64,000 nt of DNA. Source: DATCYX01 sp963714425 (GTDB lineage: Bacteria > Chloroflexota > Anaerolineae > Anaerolineales > UBA4823). Positions 1-9,416 of this stretch are shown here, one piece after another. The notes under the pieces were generated by a model, which was not told the DNA's origin, searched no databases, and saw only the letters and a list, made by a program, of their open reading frames with translations. The stretch covers positions 1-64,000 of the forward strand of contig CAVQOI010000005.1 of assembly GCA_963714425.1 (NCBI GenBank), in the 5' to 3' direction. Made by a program: the position numbers and the translations under genes. Position 1 is the first letter of the stretch; the number at the start of each line of letters is the position of its first letter.

Positions 1-161
1 GGGAATATTTTCGGTTCAATTCGTGGAACAGGCAGGAGAAATGAGTTTTCTTATGGCATGTTTGAATAAAAAAATCAATTTAACTCAAATCTTGCTTGCT
101 AAAGGTAACGTGAAGGAGTAGGGGTCGAGAAATAAAACTAGAACAAGTGTACTATTAACTG

Positions 162-1368
162 ATGGAAAAAGCAAGAGGGAATTTAGTTCTCAGAGCCCTG
201 ATATCGAGTCTACTCGTATTTGTGACCGCCTTGATCTGGCTGGGACCAAGCAATCTTTGGTCGTTGCAGGTGCTGCACGCTCGGATGGGGGATGGAGGTG
301 AGCCCGGGGAACCCCCAGCAGGGCACGCGCGGGCGGCGCTGTGGACAGCGCAGGACGCACTGGGGCGAGGGCAGCCTGCACAAGCGCTGTCTCTGCTAGA
401 GGATGAAGTGCGGCAGGGCGAGCCGCTGGCGGTTTCGGTGTACGCCCACGGTCTGGCGGCGCAGGGCAGGCACCGAGAGGCGATCCAATACTGGTCACAG
501 GCGGGTGATTTCAACTCTCTCTTCTCAGCCGCGCAGGCTTTGGCTGAAGATGGGCGAACTGAGGAAGCTGAGCTCGCGTATCAGGCAGCGTATCGAATAG
601 ATCCATATCATACTGTAAATTTATATGCGGACTTCCTGGGCGTCCAGCGCGGACATGAAGTAGCTGAATCATTCCTGAGGAATGCAATCAGTAGCTTTCC
701 GGGCAGTAATTTTGCGCCACAGTGGCAACTTCGCCTGGGTAACAGTTTGCGCACTCAGGGCAGGTTGGTGGAGGCAGAAGAAGTCTTTCATCAGGCGCTA
801 TCCGAAAATCCGGATACAATTTCCCTCCTGATCGGGCTGGGCTGGGTCTACGCTTACAAGGGCGAGCGAGACAATGCGGTGGAGCAGTTTGAGCAGGTGA
901 TGCGGCTGTACCCCAAGGAGGGGGAAGGCTACGTAGAGATGGGATTGTTGCTGAGGCAGGAAGGACGTTTCGACGAAGCGGACACTTGGCTTGAGGAGGC
1001 AATCCGGCTCGAGCCGGAAAGCCAATCCTGGCACTTGATTCGCGGGAATATCGCTTTGGAGGCAAGGAATTGGTTCCTGGCGATTGAGGTATTTCGTGAG
1101 TTAACACGGCGCTTCCCGCAAGACGGGAGAGGCTACGCCGGGCTGGCATGGGGACTCCACCAGGCCGGGCGCCAGGCGGAGGGCGCGGGAGGCTATCGAG
1201 GAGGCGCTGAGGTTGCCGCCTAAGGCCAGTGCGATCGACTGGGTGTGGGCAGGTATTATCTTCGAAGCGGATGGGGAAAACGTGAAGGCGCGGGAGGCTT
1301 ACGAGAGAGCGCTGAAACTCCAACCAGATAATGAAACCGCTCGAGTAAGGATGGAGCGGTTGAAGTGA
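162..1368 (+). CDS. TPR-repeat membrane-anchored protein, frameshifted near the 3' end
   Basis: An N-terminal hydrophobic segment (about residues 10-32) is followed by tandem tetratricopeptide repeats; the repeated Ala/Gly/Tyr/Pro spacing and phrases such as ALSENPD and AIRLEPES are typical. TPR arrays mediate protein-protein contacts, and such proteins often sit beside polysaccharide export genes. The frame that opens at 162 stops at 1223 after an uncharacteristic Gly-rich tail, while a +1 frame from about 1185 continues with REAIEEALRLPPKAS and ends in a normal TPR helix (KAREAYERALKLQPD) at TGA 1366-1368. I therefore join the two. The indel lies in a run of GC-rich repeats (gcgcggga), so either a sequence error or a recent mutation is possible. 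First recognisable gene in the locus; specific role unknown. Confidence 0.7.
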
Positions 1369-1456
1369 AATGATTCATCGGTAACTGAAGGAAACAGTAA
1401 ACATATGACTCCGCAGAAACAATAAATATCTCACTGCGAAGACACCTAGAGGGCGA

Positions 1457-2026
1457 ATGAAGTATTATTTTCACGGAAATTTTCTTTATGCAAGCTTTTT
1501 TACAATATGGAGAGGTTTTGCTGCAATAACTTCCTTTCTAGTAAATATTCTTTATAGACACATGGTCAAATGCGGGAAAAATTCAAGAATTGGTTATGGT
1601 GTGTATATTTCATATCCGCGCAATATTTATATTGGCGATAATTGCCATATAGGTAATCACGTAGCAATGATATCTGAGTCCGAGGAAGGAAAATTAGTAA
1701 TCGAGGATCAAGTACAAATCGACGACAAAGTGAAACTAGATTTCACCGGAGAACTAATCATTCGTAGTAACACATTGATATCACAAGGTGTGATGATCTA
1801 CACACATGATCACAACTATGATCCAAGATCAATTCCTGATCGGTACTCATTGATCATTGAGGCTGATGTGTGGATAGGGGTCAATTCGATCATCCTGGCA
1901 AGTGTCCATAGAATTGGGACAGGATCAATCATAGGAGCGGGTTCTGTAGTTACCGGAGATATACCCGATTACGTTGTTTGTGCTGGAAATCCTGCAAAAG
2001 TAAAAAAATCCCTGCTAACGAGATAA
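1457..2026 (+). CDS. Left-handed beta-helix O-acyltransferase (WbbJ/NodL-like)
   Basis: A 189-residue protein with hexapeptide-repeat spacing (IGDNCHIGNH, VIEDQVQIDD, LIIRSNTLISQG, VWIGVNSIILA, IGAGSVVTGDIPD) and the C-terminal CAGNPAKV signature of the maa/NodL/WbbJ acetyltransferases. The catalytic His is probably in YTHDHNYD. The family moves an acetyl or other acyl group from acyl-CoA to a sugar hydroxyl. Placed at the head of the AT-rich glycan gene block, it probably decorates the repeat unit. The N-terminal 40 residues are hydrophobic, which is usual in WbbJ-type members. The 3' end abuts the flippase gene. Acceptor sugar cannot be told. Confidence 0.85.
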   Translation: MKYYFHGNFLYASFFTIWRGFAAITSFLVNILYRHMVKCGKNSRIGYGVYISYPRNIYIGDNCHIGNHVAMISESEEGKLVIEDQVQIDDKVKLDFTGELIIRSNTLISQGVMIYTHDHNYDPRSIPDRYSLIIEADVWIGVNSIILASVHRIGTGSIIGAGSVVTGDIPDYVVCAGNPAKVKKSLLTR

Positions 2027-2031
2027 TTAGC

Positions 2032-3516
2032 TTGAAGATTAATAATCAATTCTGGAAAAAAATTAAGAATTTTGAGTTGAGTAAAAGCTTTATTGGTAGA
2101 GCATCGATCATATTAATGGGAACCGTTATTGGACAGATCATAGCGATCTCGCTATTGCCATTCATTGCAAAAATATATTCGCCTGAGGCAATCGGGCGTG
2201 CAGCATCAACATTAGCTCTCTTAAATATTATATCCCTGATCATTTTTTTTCAATATGATCATGCAATCATTGTAGCTAAAAAAGAAGATATTCCTTATCT
2301 ATTATTTTTATGTACGATTTCGGTTACATTCTGGTTATGCGTCATAGGGATATTAGATTATGGCACGAGAATATATTGGAATAAAGCACATACAATATTA
2401 ACCTCCATAGGTTTCAATACTTATCTATTGCTATTGATTCCGTGTTACTCATATTTTCTTCTCCTTGTAAATTTAAAATTAAGAACGAATCAAATCATAT
2501 CAGTATCGGTTGCCAGGGTCATTTATTACGGCGGCAATGCCATACTTCAGGTATTGTTCGGTTTCTATTTTGACAGCAATGAAAGGAATTATTTACTTGC
2601 TCAAATTATCGGTACTTTTACTGCGGTTATGATGATATTCCCGTATCAAGATACGTTTAGATGGATCAAGAACAATAATATCAAGGAATTGAATATTCCA
2701 ACAAAAATGATTGAAATGATTAGTTATTATAGGAACTTCCCTAGATATCAATTAGGAGCTCAATTATTCAATTCAATATCACACCAATTGCCTATACTCA
2801 TACTGCGAGTGGGATTTTCAGACACTTGGGCAGGGTGGTATTTTGTTGCATGGAGAGCGTTAGCGGCACCTAGTACATTACTTTCACAAGCAATAGGCCA
2901 GGTATATTATCGAGATAGCGCTGAAATTGAACGGGTAGGTGGGAAACAAGCACGCCCGTTTGAAAATGTCGTGTATAACCTTTTCAAAATGAGCTTTCTT
3001 CCATCAATGATACTTTGGATATTTACTCCTTATGTAGTCGACTGGTTTCTGGGAGACGAATGGTTAACAGTAGCGGTCATTATTCGTATCTTGCTATTTA
3101 GCATGGTGATTTCTTTTTTTGTATCACCCATATCTCCGGTTTTGAATGTAAAAGGCAAACAAAAAGCAGCATTGGGATTTAATCTCCTATTACTTATAGG
3201 TCGAGGTTTATTTTTATTGTTAGGGTTGTATTTTGGGTCCGAATTATTTGCTTTGTGGGGCTATTCCTTAGTGACAGTCATTATTATGTTCCTTTTCTTC
3301 ATGTACATAAAGAGTATTCTAAATTCAAATATGACGAACGTTGTTAAGAGAAGTAAATCTTATATCTTAGGAGCAGTATCTATACTCGTATCCTCAATCA
3401 TATTATTTTCAATTGATCAATTATATACACCAATAGGTGTAATCGCCATTATCGGTCTCTTTTTAGTTTTTTTATTTAGTGATTTAACAAGCCATTTCGA
3501 AACCCAGAGATCTTAA
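2032..3516 (+). CDS. Polysaccharide repeat-unit flippase (Wzx-like, MVF/PST family)
   Basis: A polytopic protein of about 494 residues with roughly 12-14 hydrophobic segments, beginning with SKSFIGRASIILMGTVIGQ, the typical first helix of Wzx/RfbX polysaccharide exporters. The family flips undecaprenyl-diphosphate-linked oligosaccharides across the cytoplasmic membrane. The frame is open from 1978, overlapping the acyltransferase, but the TTG at 2032, just after that gene's stop, gives the natural N-terminus (LKINNQFWKKIKNFELSKS). The gene is visibly AT-rich, as Wzx genes usually are. Together with the Wzy-like gene at 5854 and Wzz-like genes at 14027 and 15697 it indicates a Wzx/Wzy-dependent pathway. 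Confidence 0.85.
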   Translation: MKINNQFWKKIKNFELSKSFIGRASIILMGTVIGQIIAISLLPFIAKIYSPEAIGRAASTLALLNIISLIIFFQYDHAIIVAKKEDIPYLLFLCTISVTFWLCVIGILDYGTRIYWNKAHTILTSIGFNTYLLLLIPCYSYFLLLVNLKLRTNQIISVSVARVIYYGGNAILQVLFGFYFDSNERNYLLAQIIGTFTAVMMIFPYQDTFRWIKNNNIKELNIPTKMIEMISYYRNFPRYQLGAQLFNSISHQLPILILRVGFSDTWAGWYFVAWRALAAPSTLLSQAIGQVYYRDSAEIERVGGKQARPFENVVYNLFKMSFLPSMILWIFTPYVVDWFLGDEWLTVAVIIRILLFSMVISFFVSPISPVLNVKGKQKAALGFNLLLLIGRGLFLLLGLYFGSELFALWGYSLVTVIIMFLFFMYIKSILNSNMTNVVKRSKSYILGAVSILVSSIILFSIDQLYTPIGVIAIIGLFLVFLFSDLTSHFETQRS

Positions 3517-3523
3517 TAACGAC

Positions 3524-4735
3524 ATGAGGATATTATTTATTTCTGGATACTACAAACCAGCTTTCATCTATGGGGGACCTGTGAATAGTGTATCTAATTT
3601 AAGTGAGGGGCTGGCTGAGCTTGGAGCTGACGTTAGCGTCTATACGACGGATGCAAACGGTTATAAGCGTCTAAATATCTCTACAAAAAAACCGACTAAT
3701 CTAAATGGCGTTACTGTTTGTTATTATCCCCTGACTGTTAAACCTTTCGCTTTTTCACCTGCGTTATTATTATCTTTAGATTTGCAAAAGGCAATCTTAA
3801 ATCTTGGTAACTTTGATATTGTCCTTACAAGTGAATTATGGGGTAATCTTACAGTACCTATAGCAATTGTATGTAAGCGTAACAAAATACCCCTAGTTGT
3901 GTCTCTTCGCGGTCAATTATCAACCTGGGCGATCCATTATAAACGAATAAAAAAATATATCTATCTGTATCTATGGGGAATTCATTATTTAAATATGGCC
4001 TCTGCCATACACTGCACTGATGAAACCGAGGCTGATAGTTTTCCAAAATTCGGTATAAAGTCACCTTACTTTGTTGTACCGAATGGCATCAATTTACGAA
4101 AATTCACAACGGAATCCTCAAAAGGTTTGATTCGATCAAAATTAAATATTCCTCCTGAAGACTACATCTTATTGTTCTTAGGAAGACTACATCATCAGAA
4201 AAGACCTGACATTGCAGTTACAACATTATCTGCTATTAAGAAGAGCCGTGTACACCTAGTCTTTGCTGGGCCTGATGAAGAAAATTTAACCGATAGCCTG
4301 ATTAGACAAGCTCAATCGTTGGGTTGTATAGATAGAATTCACTTCACCGGATTGTTGAATGATGAAGAAGTTATTCATATGCTCAAGGACTCAGATTTAT
4401 TAATTATGCCGTCGGAAAAGTCATCAGAAAGCTTTGGGATGGCTGCTGTGGAAGCAATGGCTGCTTCTATTCCGATTTTAGTCTCTGAGGGTGTACCTAT
4501 AGGTAAATTAGCAGTGCAGTATGGAGCGGGAATGTCCATTCCATGTACAAGTGAAGCATTTGTTGAGGCTGCTAATAAACTGTTTGCAACCCCGGAAAAA
4601 TTAATGGAAATGGGAGAGAGGGGGGTGAAATTAGTAAGGGAAGTATATGATAGATCAAGCGTATCTTCAAAAATGCTATCTCAATTTCATTCAATAATTC
4701 ATACGGGACGCCCTCATAATATTTGGCAATCATAA
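3524..4735 (+). CDS. Glycosyltransferase family 4 (GT-B fold)
   Basis: A 403-residue protein opening with MRILFISGYYKPAFIYGGP, the N-terminal Rossmann half of GT4 enzymes. The C-terminal half contains LLFLGRLHHQKRPD, a phosphate-binding strand-loop, and the E-x7-E region (PSEKSSESFGMAAVEAMAA). It should transfer a sugar from a nucleotide donor to the growing lipid-linked repeat unit at the cytoplasmic face of the membrane. It starts 7 nt after the flippase and ends 4 nt before wecB, so it is probably co-transcribed. Donor and acceptor are not predictable. AT-rich like its left neighbour. Confidence 0.88.
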   Translation: MRILFISGYYKPAFIYGGPVNSVSNLSEGLAELGADVSVYTTDANGYKRLNISTKKPTNLNGVTVCYYPLTVKPFAFSPALLLSLDLQKAILNLGNFDIVLTSELWGNLTVPIAIVCKRNKIPLVVSLRGQLSTWAIHYKRIKKYIYLYLWGIHYLNMASAIHCTDETEADSFPKFGIKSPYFVVPNGINLRKFTTESSKGLIRSKLNIPPEDYILLFLGRLHHQKRPDIAVTTLSAIKKSRVHLVFAGPDEENLTDSLIRQAQSLGCIDRIHFTGLLNDEEVIHMLKDSDLLIMPSEKSSESFGMAAVEAMAASIPILVSEGVPIGKLAVQYGAGMSIPCTSEAFVEAANKLFATPEKLMEMGERGVKLVREVYDRSSVSSKMLSQFHSIIHTGRPHNIWQS

Positions 4736-4739
4736 ATCC

Positions 4740-5864
4740 GTGAAAAAAGTATTTGTAATCTTCGGCACACGCCCGGAGGTGATCAAGCTGGCGCCGGTGG
4801 TGATGGCGATGCAAGCCAATCCGCAAACTTTCACCACGTACGTCTGCGCCACCGCCCAACACCGCCAGATGCTCGACCAGGCGCTGGAAGCCTTCGACCT
4901 GCAGGTGGACGAAGACCTGGATCTCATGACTGCCGGGCAGACCCTGGCGCAGGTTACAGCCAGGGCGGTGGAGGGGCTGGATGCGGCAATCGCCCGCCAG
5001 CGTCCCGACCTGGTGCTGGTGCAGGGCGATACCACCACCGCTTTCTGTGGAGCGCTGGCAGCTTACTACCAGCAGGTGAAGGTGGGGCATGTGGAAGCCG
5101 GGCTGCGCACGGGGAATAAATTCGCGCCTTACCCGGAGGAGATCAACCGGCGAATGGTAGGTCAGCTCACCGATTTTCACTTCGCGCCCACCCAGCGCGC
5201 CCGGTTGGCACTGCTTCAAGAGGGTATTCCAGAGCGGGCGATCTACATCACCGGCAATACGGTGGTCGATGCCCTGCTGTGGGTGCGCGAGAAGGTACGC
5301 ACACATCCGCCGGAATTACCGGAGGGTCTGGCAGCCTGGATGCAGGGCAAGCGGATTGTCCTGGTGACCGGGCACCGGCGGGAGAGCTTCGGCGAGGGCT
5401 TTGAAAATATCTGCCTTGCCATCCGCCAGGTGGCTGAGCATTGCCCGGAGGTGGGTTTCGTTTATCCAGTGCACCTGAACCCGAATGTGCGCGAGCCGGT
5501 TGAGCGCCTGCTGGGCAACCACGAGCGCATCCGCCTGATTGAGCCGCTCCCTTACAAGCCGTTCGTCTGGCTGATGGATGCCTGCACCCTGGTGCTGACC
5601 AATTCTGGGGGCATTCAGGAAGAGGCGCCATCTTTGGGGAAGCCAGTGCTGGTGATGCGTGGGGTGACCGAACGCCCTGAAGGGATTGAAGCCGGCGTGG
5701 CCCGGCTGGTTGGTGTGGGGCAGGATGGTATCGCCAGAGCGCTATTCGAGCTGCTGGGAAACGAAAAGGCGCTTACGGCGATGTCCACGCATGAGAACCC
5801 ATACGGGGATGGTATTGCGGCCTTGCGAATTGTTGAGGTGATCGAAAGATATTTTGAACAATAA
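4740..5864 (+). CDS. wecB: UDP-N-acetylglucosamine 2-epimerase, non-hydrolysing
   Basis: A 374-residue protein of standard WecB length. The motifs GTRPEVIKLAPV at the N-terminus, QGDTTTAF, HVEAGLRTG, TGHRRESFG and TNSGGIQEEAP are all present. The enzyme interconverts UDP-GlcNAc and UDP-ManNAc, supplying ManNAc-type residues. Start is a GTG at 4740. The gene is clearly more GC-rich than both flanking AT-rich genes, suggesting a different origin within the locus (inference). Its last 11 nt overlap the next open frame, whose likely ATG lies downstream at 5899. Confidence 0.95.
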   Translation: MKKVFVIFGTRPEVIKLAPVVMAMQANPQTFTTYVCATAQHRQMLDQALEAFDLQVDEDLDLMTAGQTLAQVTARAVEGLDAAIARQRPDLVLVQGDTTTAFCGALAAYYQQVKVGHVEAGLRTGNKFAPYPEEINRRMVGQLTDFHFAPTQRARLALLQEGIPERAIYITGNTVVDALLWVREKVRTHPPELPEGLAAWMQGKRIVLVTGHRRESFGEGFENICLAIRQVAEHCPEVGFVYPVHLNPNVREPVERLLGNHERIRLIEPLPYKPFVWLMDACTLVLTNSGGIQEEAPSLGKPVLVMRGVTERPEGIEAGVARLVGVGQDGIARALFELLGNEKALTAMSTHENPYGDGIAALRIVEVIERYFEQ

Positions 5865-7368
5865 AATTATTGTTGATAATCAATCAAATATTTCAAATAT
5901 GACGCAAACCAATTATTTATCAGATCAAGATTTCGCATCTATTTATTTTGTTCGATTATTTTTATTAGTTATATATCTTGTGATATTCACAATATTATTT
6001 TGGGATAAGACAGAAATCCCGTTAATTTTTGTATTAACACTCACTATTTCGTCATTATTATTATGGCTAGGTCCAATATCTGCACTAGGATCGCAAGGAT
6101 ATAGGAAAATATACGATCCTTCGTCAATATTAAATCTCTCACTAGCGTATTACATTATTAAAGGGGTATCACTAGGATGGGGAGAAAAAACTGCAATATT
6201 AGCATACATTCCAAATAATTCAATAATTGAGAGCTACGTACGGGTGAGTTTATATTTATTGGTTGGTATGATATTTTGGAATGTTGCATATAAGTATTCT
6301 GTAAATAATTTATCTGAAGAAAAGCATATTGGTAGTGAACAGTATCACTATAAATATTCGTATTCATATCTTGTAATACTAATATCACTTGGAATAATCT
6401 CGTTGTTCCTTTTCTACATAATTGTATTAGAGGCAGACATATTTCTATTGCTATTGAAGCCATACGCAAGAGCATATTTATCAAGCTCTATATTATGGAA
6501 TAGGATCTCCTTTTGCATTTTTTTTCTTGCAGGGTGTTTACTTCTTACCAATTGGTTCTCTAATATGGTTAATTTATTTCAAAAATGGGTCTAGACCGAG
6601 TCTGTTATGGTGGGTTTATTCAGAATTGGTGTTTATTGTTGTTAATCTTTATCAGTACTAGAACTACCGTCTTGGGGTATTTAATTTCCCTACTAGTTGC
6701 TTACAATTTCTTGGTAAAAAGAATTCGCTTCTCATTCTTAGTTCTGGTTGTGCTATTGGGATATGCATATTCTTACGGGACGAATATCTGGCGTGGAATA
6801 GTTTCTTCAAATACTTACCAGAGTATCGGCGATGCTCAAGCGGATTTTGCACCTGAATTATTTTTATCAGATATGCTTGATTTTAGTTTAGGGACAGATT
6901 TATCAGATATTCGCGTATTTATCTTAATAGAACAACATTATGGTAGAGTATTGCCGTATGAATATGGTAGTACGATAATTCGAGTAATTACTCAACTAAT
7001 ACCACGAGCTATCTGGTCGGAGAAACCGCTTGATTTAGGAATTGAAATAGGTGGTTTATATCTTTCAGAGGACTCGACGTACAGGAACGCCACCTGGATT
7101 TTTTCCAGAAATGTATTTGAATTTCTCTGTCTATGGTATTATTGTTGGCTCATTATTATTAGCAATAGGAATTGCGTATTTTTACAAGAGATTAATTATT
7201 CAAAGAAAATCTAAGGGAAGTTATATACTGTACTCGATCGTAGTACCTAGTATTTTCTTAATCCCATCGTCTACAATTGCAAATCTTTTTCTAACAATTT
7301 CCATTAATTATGTTGCCGCGTATATAGTGATTAAGCTATCAGAAAATCAAGTGATAATCCCCAAGTGA
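5854..7368 (+). pseudogene. O-antigen / oligosaccharide repeat-unit polymerase (Wzy-like), two frameshifts
   Basis: Three consecutive open frames (5854-6594, 6585-7214, 7051-7368) together read as one polytopic protein of about 500 residues. The joins are near 6590, after NLFQKWV, and near 7080, after LSEDSTYR. The second join restores TGTPPGFFPEMYLNF, a motif often seen in Wzy/EpsG-like polymerases with an exposed loop followed by a last pair of helices. More than ten hydrophobic segments are visible. The reading could start at TTG 5854 or ATG 5899. Wzy joins repeat units on the outer face of the membrane. Two indels imply a dead gene or locally poor sequence; which one cannot be decided here. 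Family assignment rests on topology, the loop motif and context. Confidence 0.65.
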
Positions 7369-7438
7369 TCAAGATTCCTATTTTTGGCATCTAGTCAAAA
7401 TTTATTAATCATCTGCTACCTAAATTTTAAGCAGGATT

Positions 7439-8665
7439 ATGCGTATTTTAATTTTGACTAATTATTATTCTCCTGATATGGGACCAGCTGCACCTCTTTT
7501 CACCTCTCTGAGCGAGAAATTATGTGAGCTCGGGCATGAAATAATAGTACTCACATCTGTGCCCCATTATCCATCCGGATATGTATCAGGAATATATCGT
7601 ATGAACAAAATTATGCGATCCATAGAGAATGGAGTAAAGGTTATCAGAGTGCCCTTACCCTCGGTTGATCGTAGTAATCTAATTAAACGACTATATCAGT
7701 TCCTCGCATTTCAGATTATGACAACTTTTGAAAGTAGAAAATATGATTTCGATGTGTTCCTAACTCACACACCAGCTTTAGAGGTGTGGTTGCCTTATGT
7801 ATGGTTTTCATCAATTCGAAAGAAGCCATCAATATATTTGGTGTACGACGTTTATCCAGGTGTAGGAATTAGTTCAGGTATTATTCGGAACAAAGTTCTT
7901 ATTTCAATTATTTCAAGCCTGGAAAAATCTTGTTTAAAAAGAGCTGATAAAGTTAGAGTTATTTCCAAATCATTCATAAATGAGTTAAAAGCCTTAGGTG
8001 TATCAGAAAGCAAAATGACGCTTATCTACGATTGGGCAAATATTAAAGCGATATAAAGTCTCATACCTCTTGATAATGAGTTTTCACGTGAACTCCATCT
8101 TCAGAATAAATATTGTGTCTTATATGCAGGGAATTTTGGATACGCTCAAGGCTTGGAATATGTTTTGGAGGCGGCAGTGCTACTCGATGGTTATAAAGAT
8201 CTCCTATTTCTATTCGTAGGTGATGGGAGTAAAAAGGATGATTTATTAGAAATAGCGCAAAAATTAGAATTGAAAAATGTCAAATTTGTACCATTCCAAC
8301 CGAGCGAGCGGATATCCGAGGTATATGCATCTGCAGATGTATGTTTAGTTACCTTACGGAAGGGTGCTGGGTTTGCGACCTTACCATCAAAAATATATTC
8401 AATCTTGGCGAGCGGCTGCCCGCTTATTGCCAGCTTAGATCCGGGGAGCGATGCCTGGGAGGTAGTCGAGCGGTCCAAAGGAGGGATTTGTATCCCACCG
8501 GAGTCGCCTGAAGAATTGGCTCAAGCGATCTTGATGACAAAAAGCGACGAAGGTTTGCGTAGAGCTTGCTCAGAAAACGGGAGAGACTATGTGCAGAAAT
8601 ATCATTCTCCCGAATTCGCAGCAACTGAATTTGAGAAATTGTTAGTTGAAACCCTTAATGGATAA
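7439..8665 (+). pseudogene. Glycosyltransferase family 4 (WbuB-like) with an in-frame TAA
   Basis: The N-terminal half (7439-8056) starts MRILILTNYYSPDMGPAAP and has the PHYPSGYVSGIYR loop typical of WbuB/colanic-type GT4 enzymes. The C-terminal half (8060-8665) has VLYAGNFGYAQGLEYVLEAA, the nucleotide-sugar binding strand, and the FATLPSKIYSILASG region. Both halves are in the same frame, separated only by TAA at 8054-8056 in DWANIKAI-stop-SLIPLDNEF, where homologues simply continue. A single A-to-T change from AAA would create it, so this is a nonsense mutation or base-call error, not an indel. If real, both Rossmann halves would be separate polypeptides and the enzyme probably inactive. 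Confidence 0.75.
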
Positions 8666-9329
8666 TGTGACAATTACCAATCTCAATTCTATCAGGGAGA
8701 TGCGTTGTATCGATGTTGAGAAGGTGGTGGCTACACATATAGAAGCATTTCCTGGATTTTTCTTATCGTTTCTGGGCGATAGGATTTTTACAAGCGTTAT
8801 ATTTGTCAATTCTCTATGACGTCGTCTGGGATAGCATATTTGTTTGAAGAAAATGAAGATATCAAAGGTTTTGTCTCTGGTACGAGTCAATCAGCAGATT
8901 TCTACAAGCGAACCTTAATGAAGCGTTGGTGGCAGTTTGGGCTAGCTTCAATACGTACCATTAATCAGAAATCCAAAAATCTTTCCTAGATTGGTGCGAG
9001 CACTTAAAGATGCCATCTGAGGCTTCAAAAGCGGATTATCAAGGTACACTCATGTCTATTGCTGTACTACCATCATGTCAAGGAAAAGGAATTGGAACTG
9101 CTTTGGTGAAGGCATTTTTGGAAGAAGCCTACCTTAGAGGGCTCAAGCGTGTCGTCTTGACCACAGATCGATCTGGAAATGATGCGGTTAATCATTTCTA
9201 CGGAAATTAGGTTTCTCGGTTAGCCGCATGTACGCAACGCCTGATGGAAGAGAAATGAATGAATATTTCATTGATCTTAACAGTCTCTCAACTGATAGTA
9301 TGGGATCACTACTCATAGATGAGATATAA
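8658..9329 (+). pseudogene. GNAT-family N-acetyltransferase remnant, multiple frameshifts
   Basis: Pieces of one GNAT enzyme are spread over all three frames: MDNVTITNLNSIREM and AFPGFFLSFLGDR; then SSGIAYLFEENEDIKGFVSG from about 8819; FPRLVRAL near 8985; MPSEASKADYQGTLMSIAV followed by the acetyl-CoA site QGKGIGTALV and NDAVNHFYG (9010-9210); and finally LGFSVSRMYATPDGREMNEY to TAA 9327-9329. At least four indels are needed, far more than in any neighbour, so this looks like a decaying gene. The first ATG overlaps the end of the preceding glycosyltransferase, as expected for a former operon member. It may have N-acetylated an amino sugar of the repeat unit. Confidence 0.7.
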
Positions 9330-9416
9330 CAAATAAGCTATGTTCGAAATAAGATCAATCTTAATCGGTGATTGTCAAATAAGTAATGAAGGTAGAAGAC
9401 AAAGTCGACCTGCAAT

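Noticed and set aside
1..161. Short open frames at the left edge (to TAA 67-69 or TAG 119-121).
   Set aside because: Either could be the tail of a gene outside the window, but neither has recognisable content.
8054..8056. Possible non-standard reading of the stop in the glycosyltransferase, like the hdrA genes.
   Set aside because: The codon is TAA, not TGA, and no conserved Cys is expected here.
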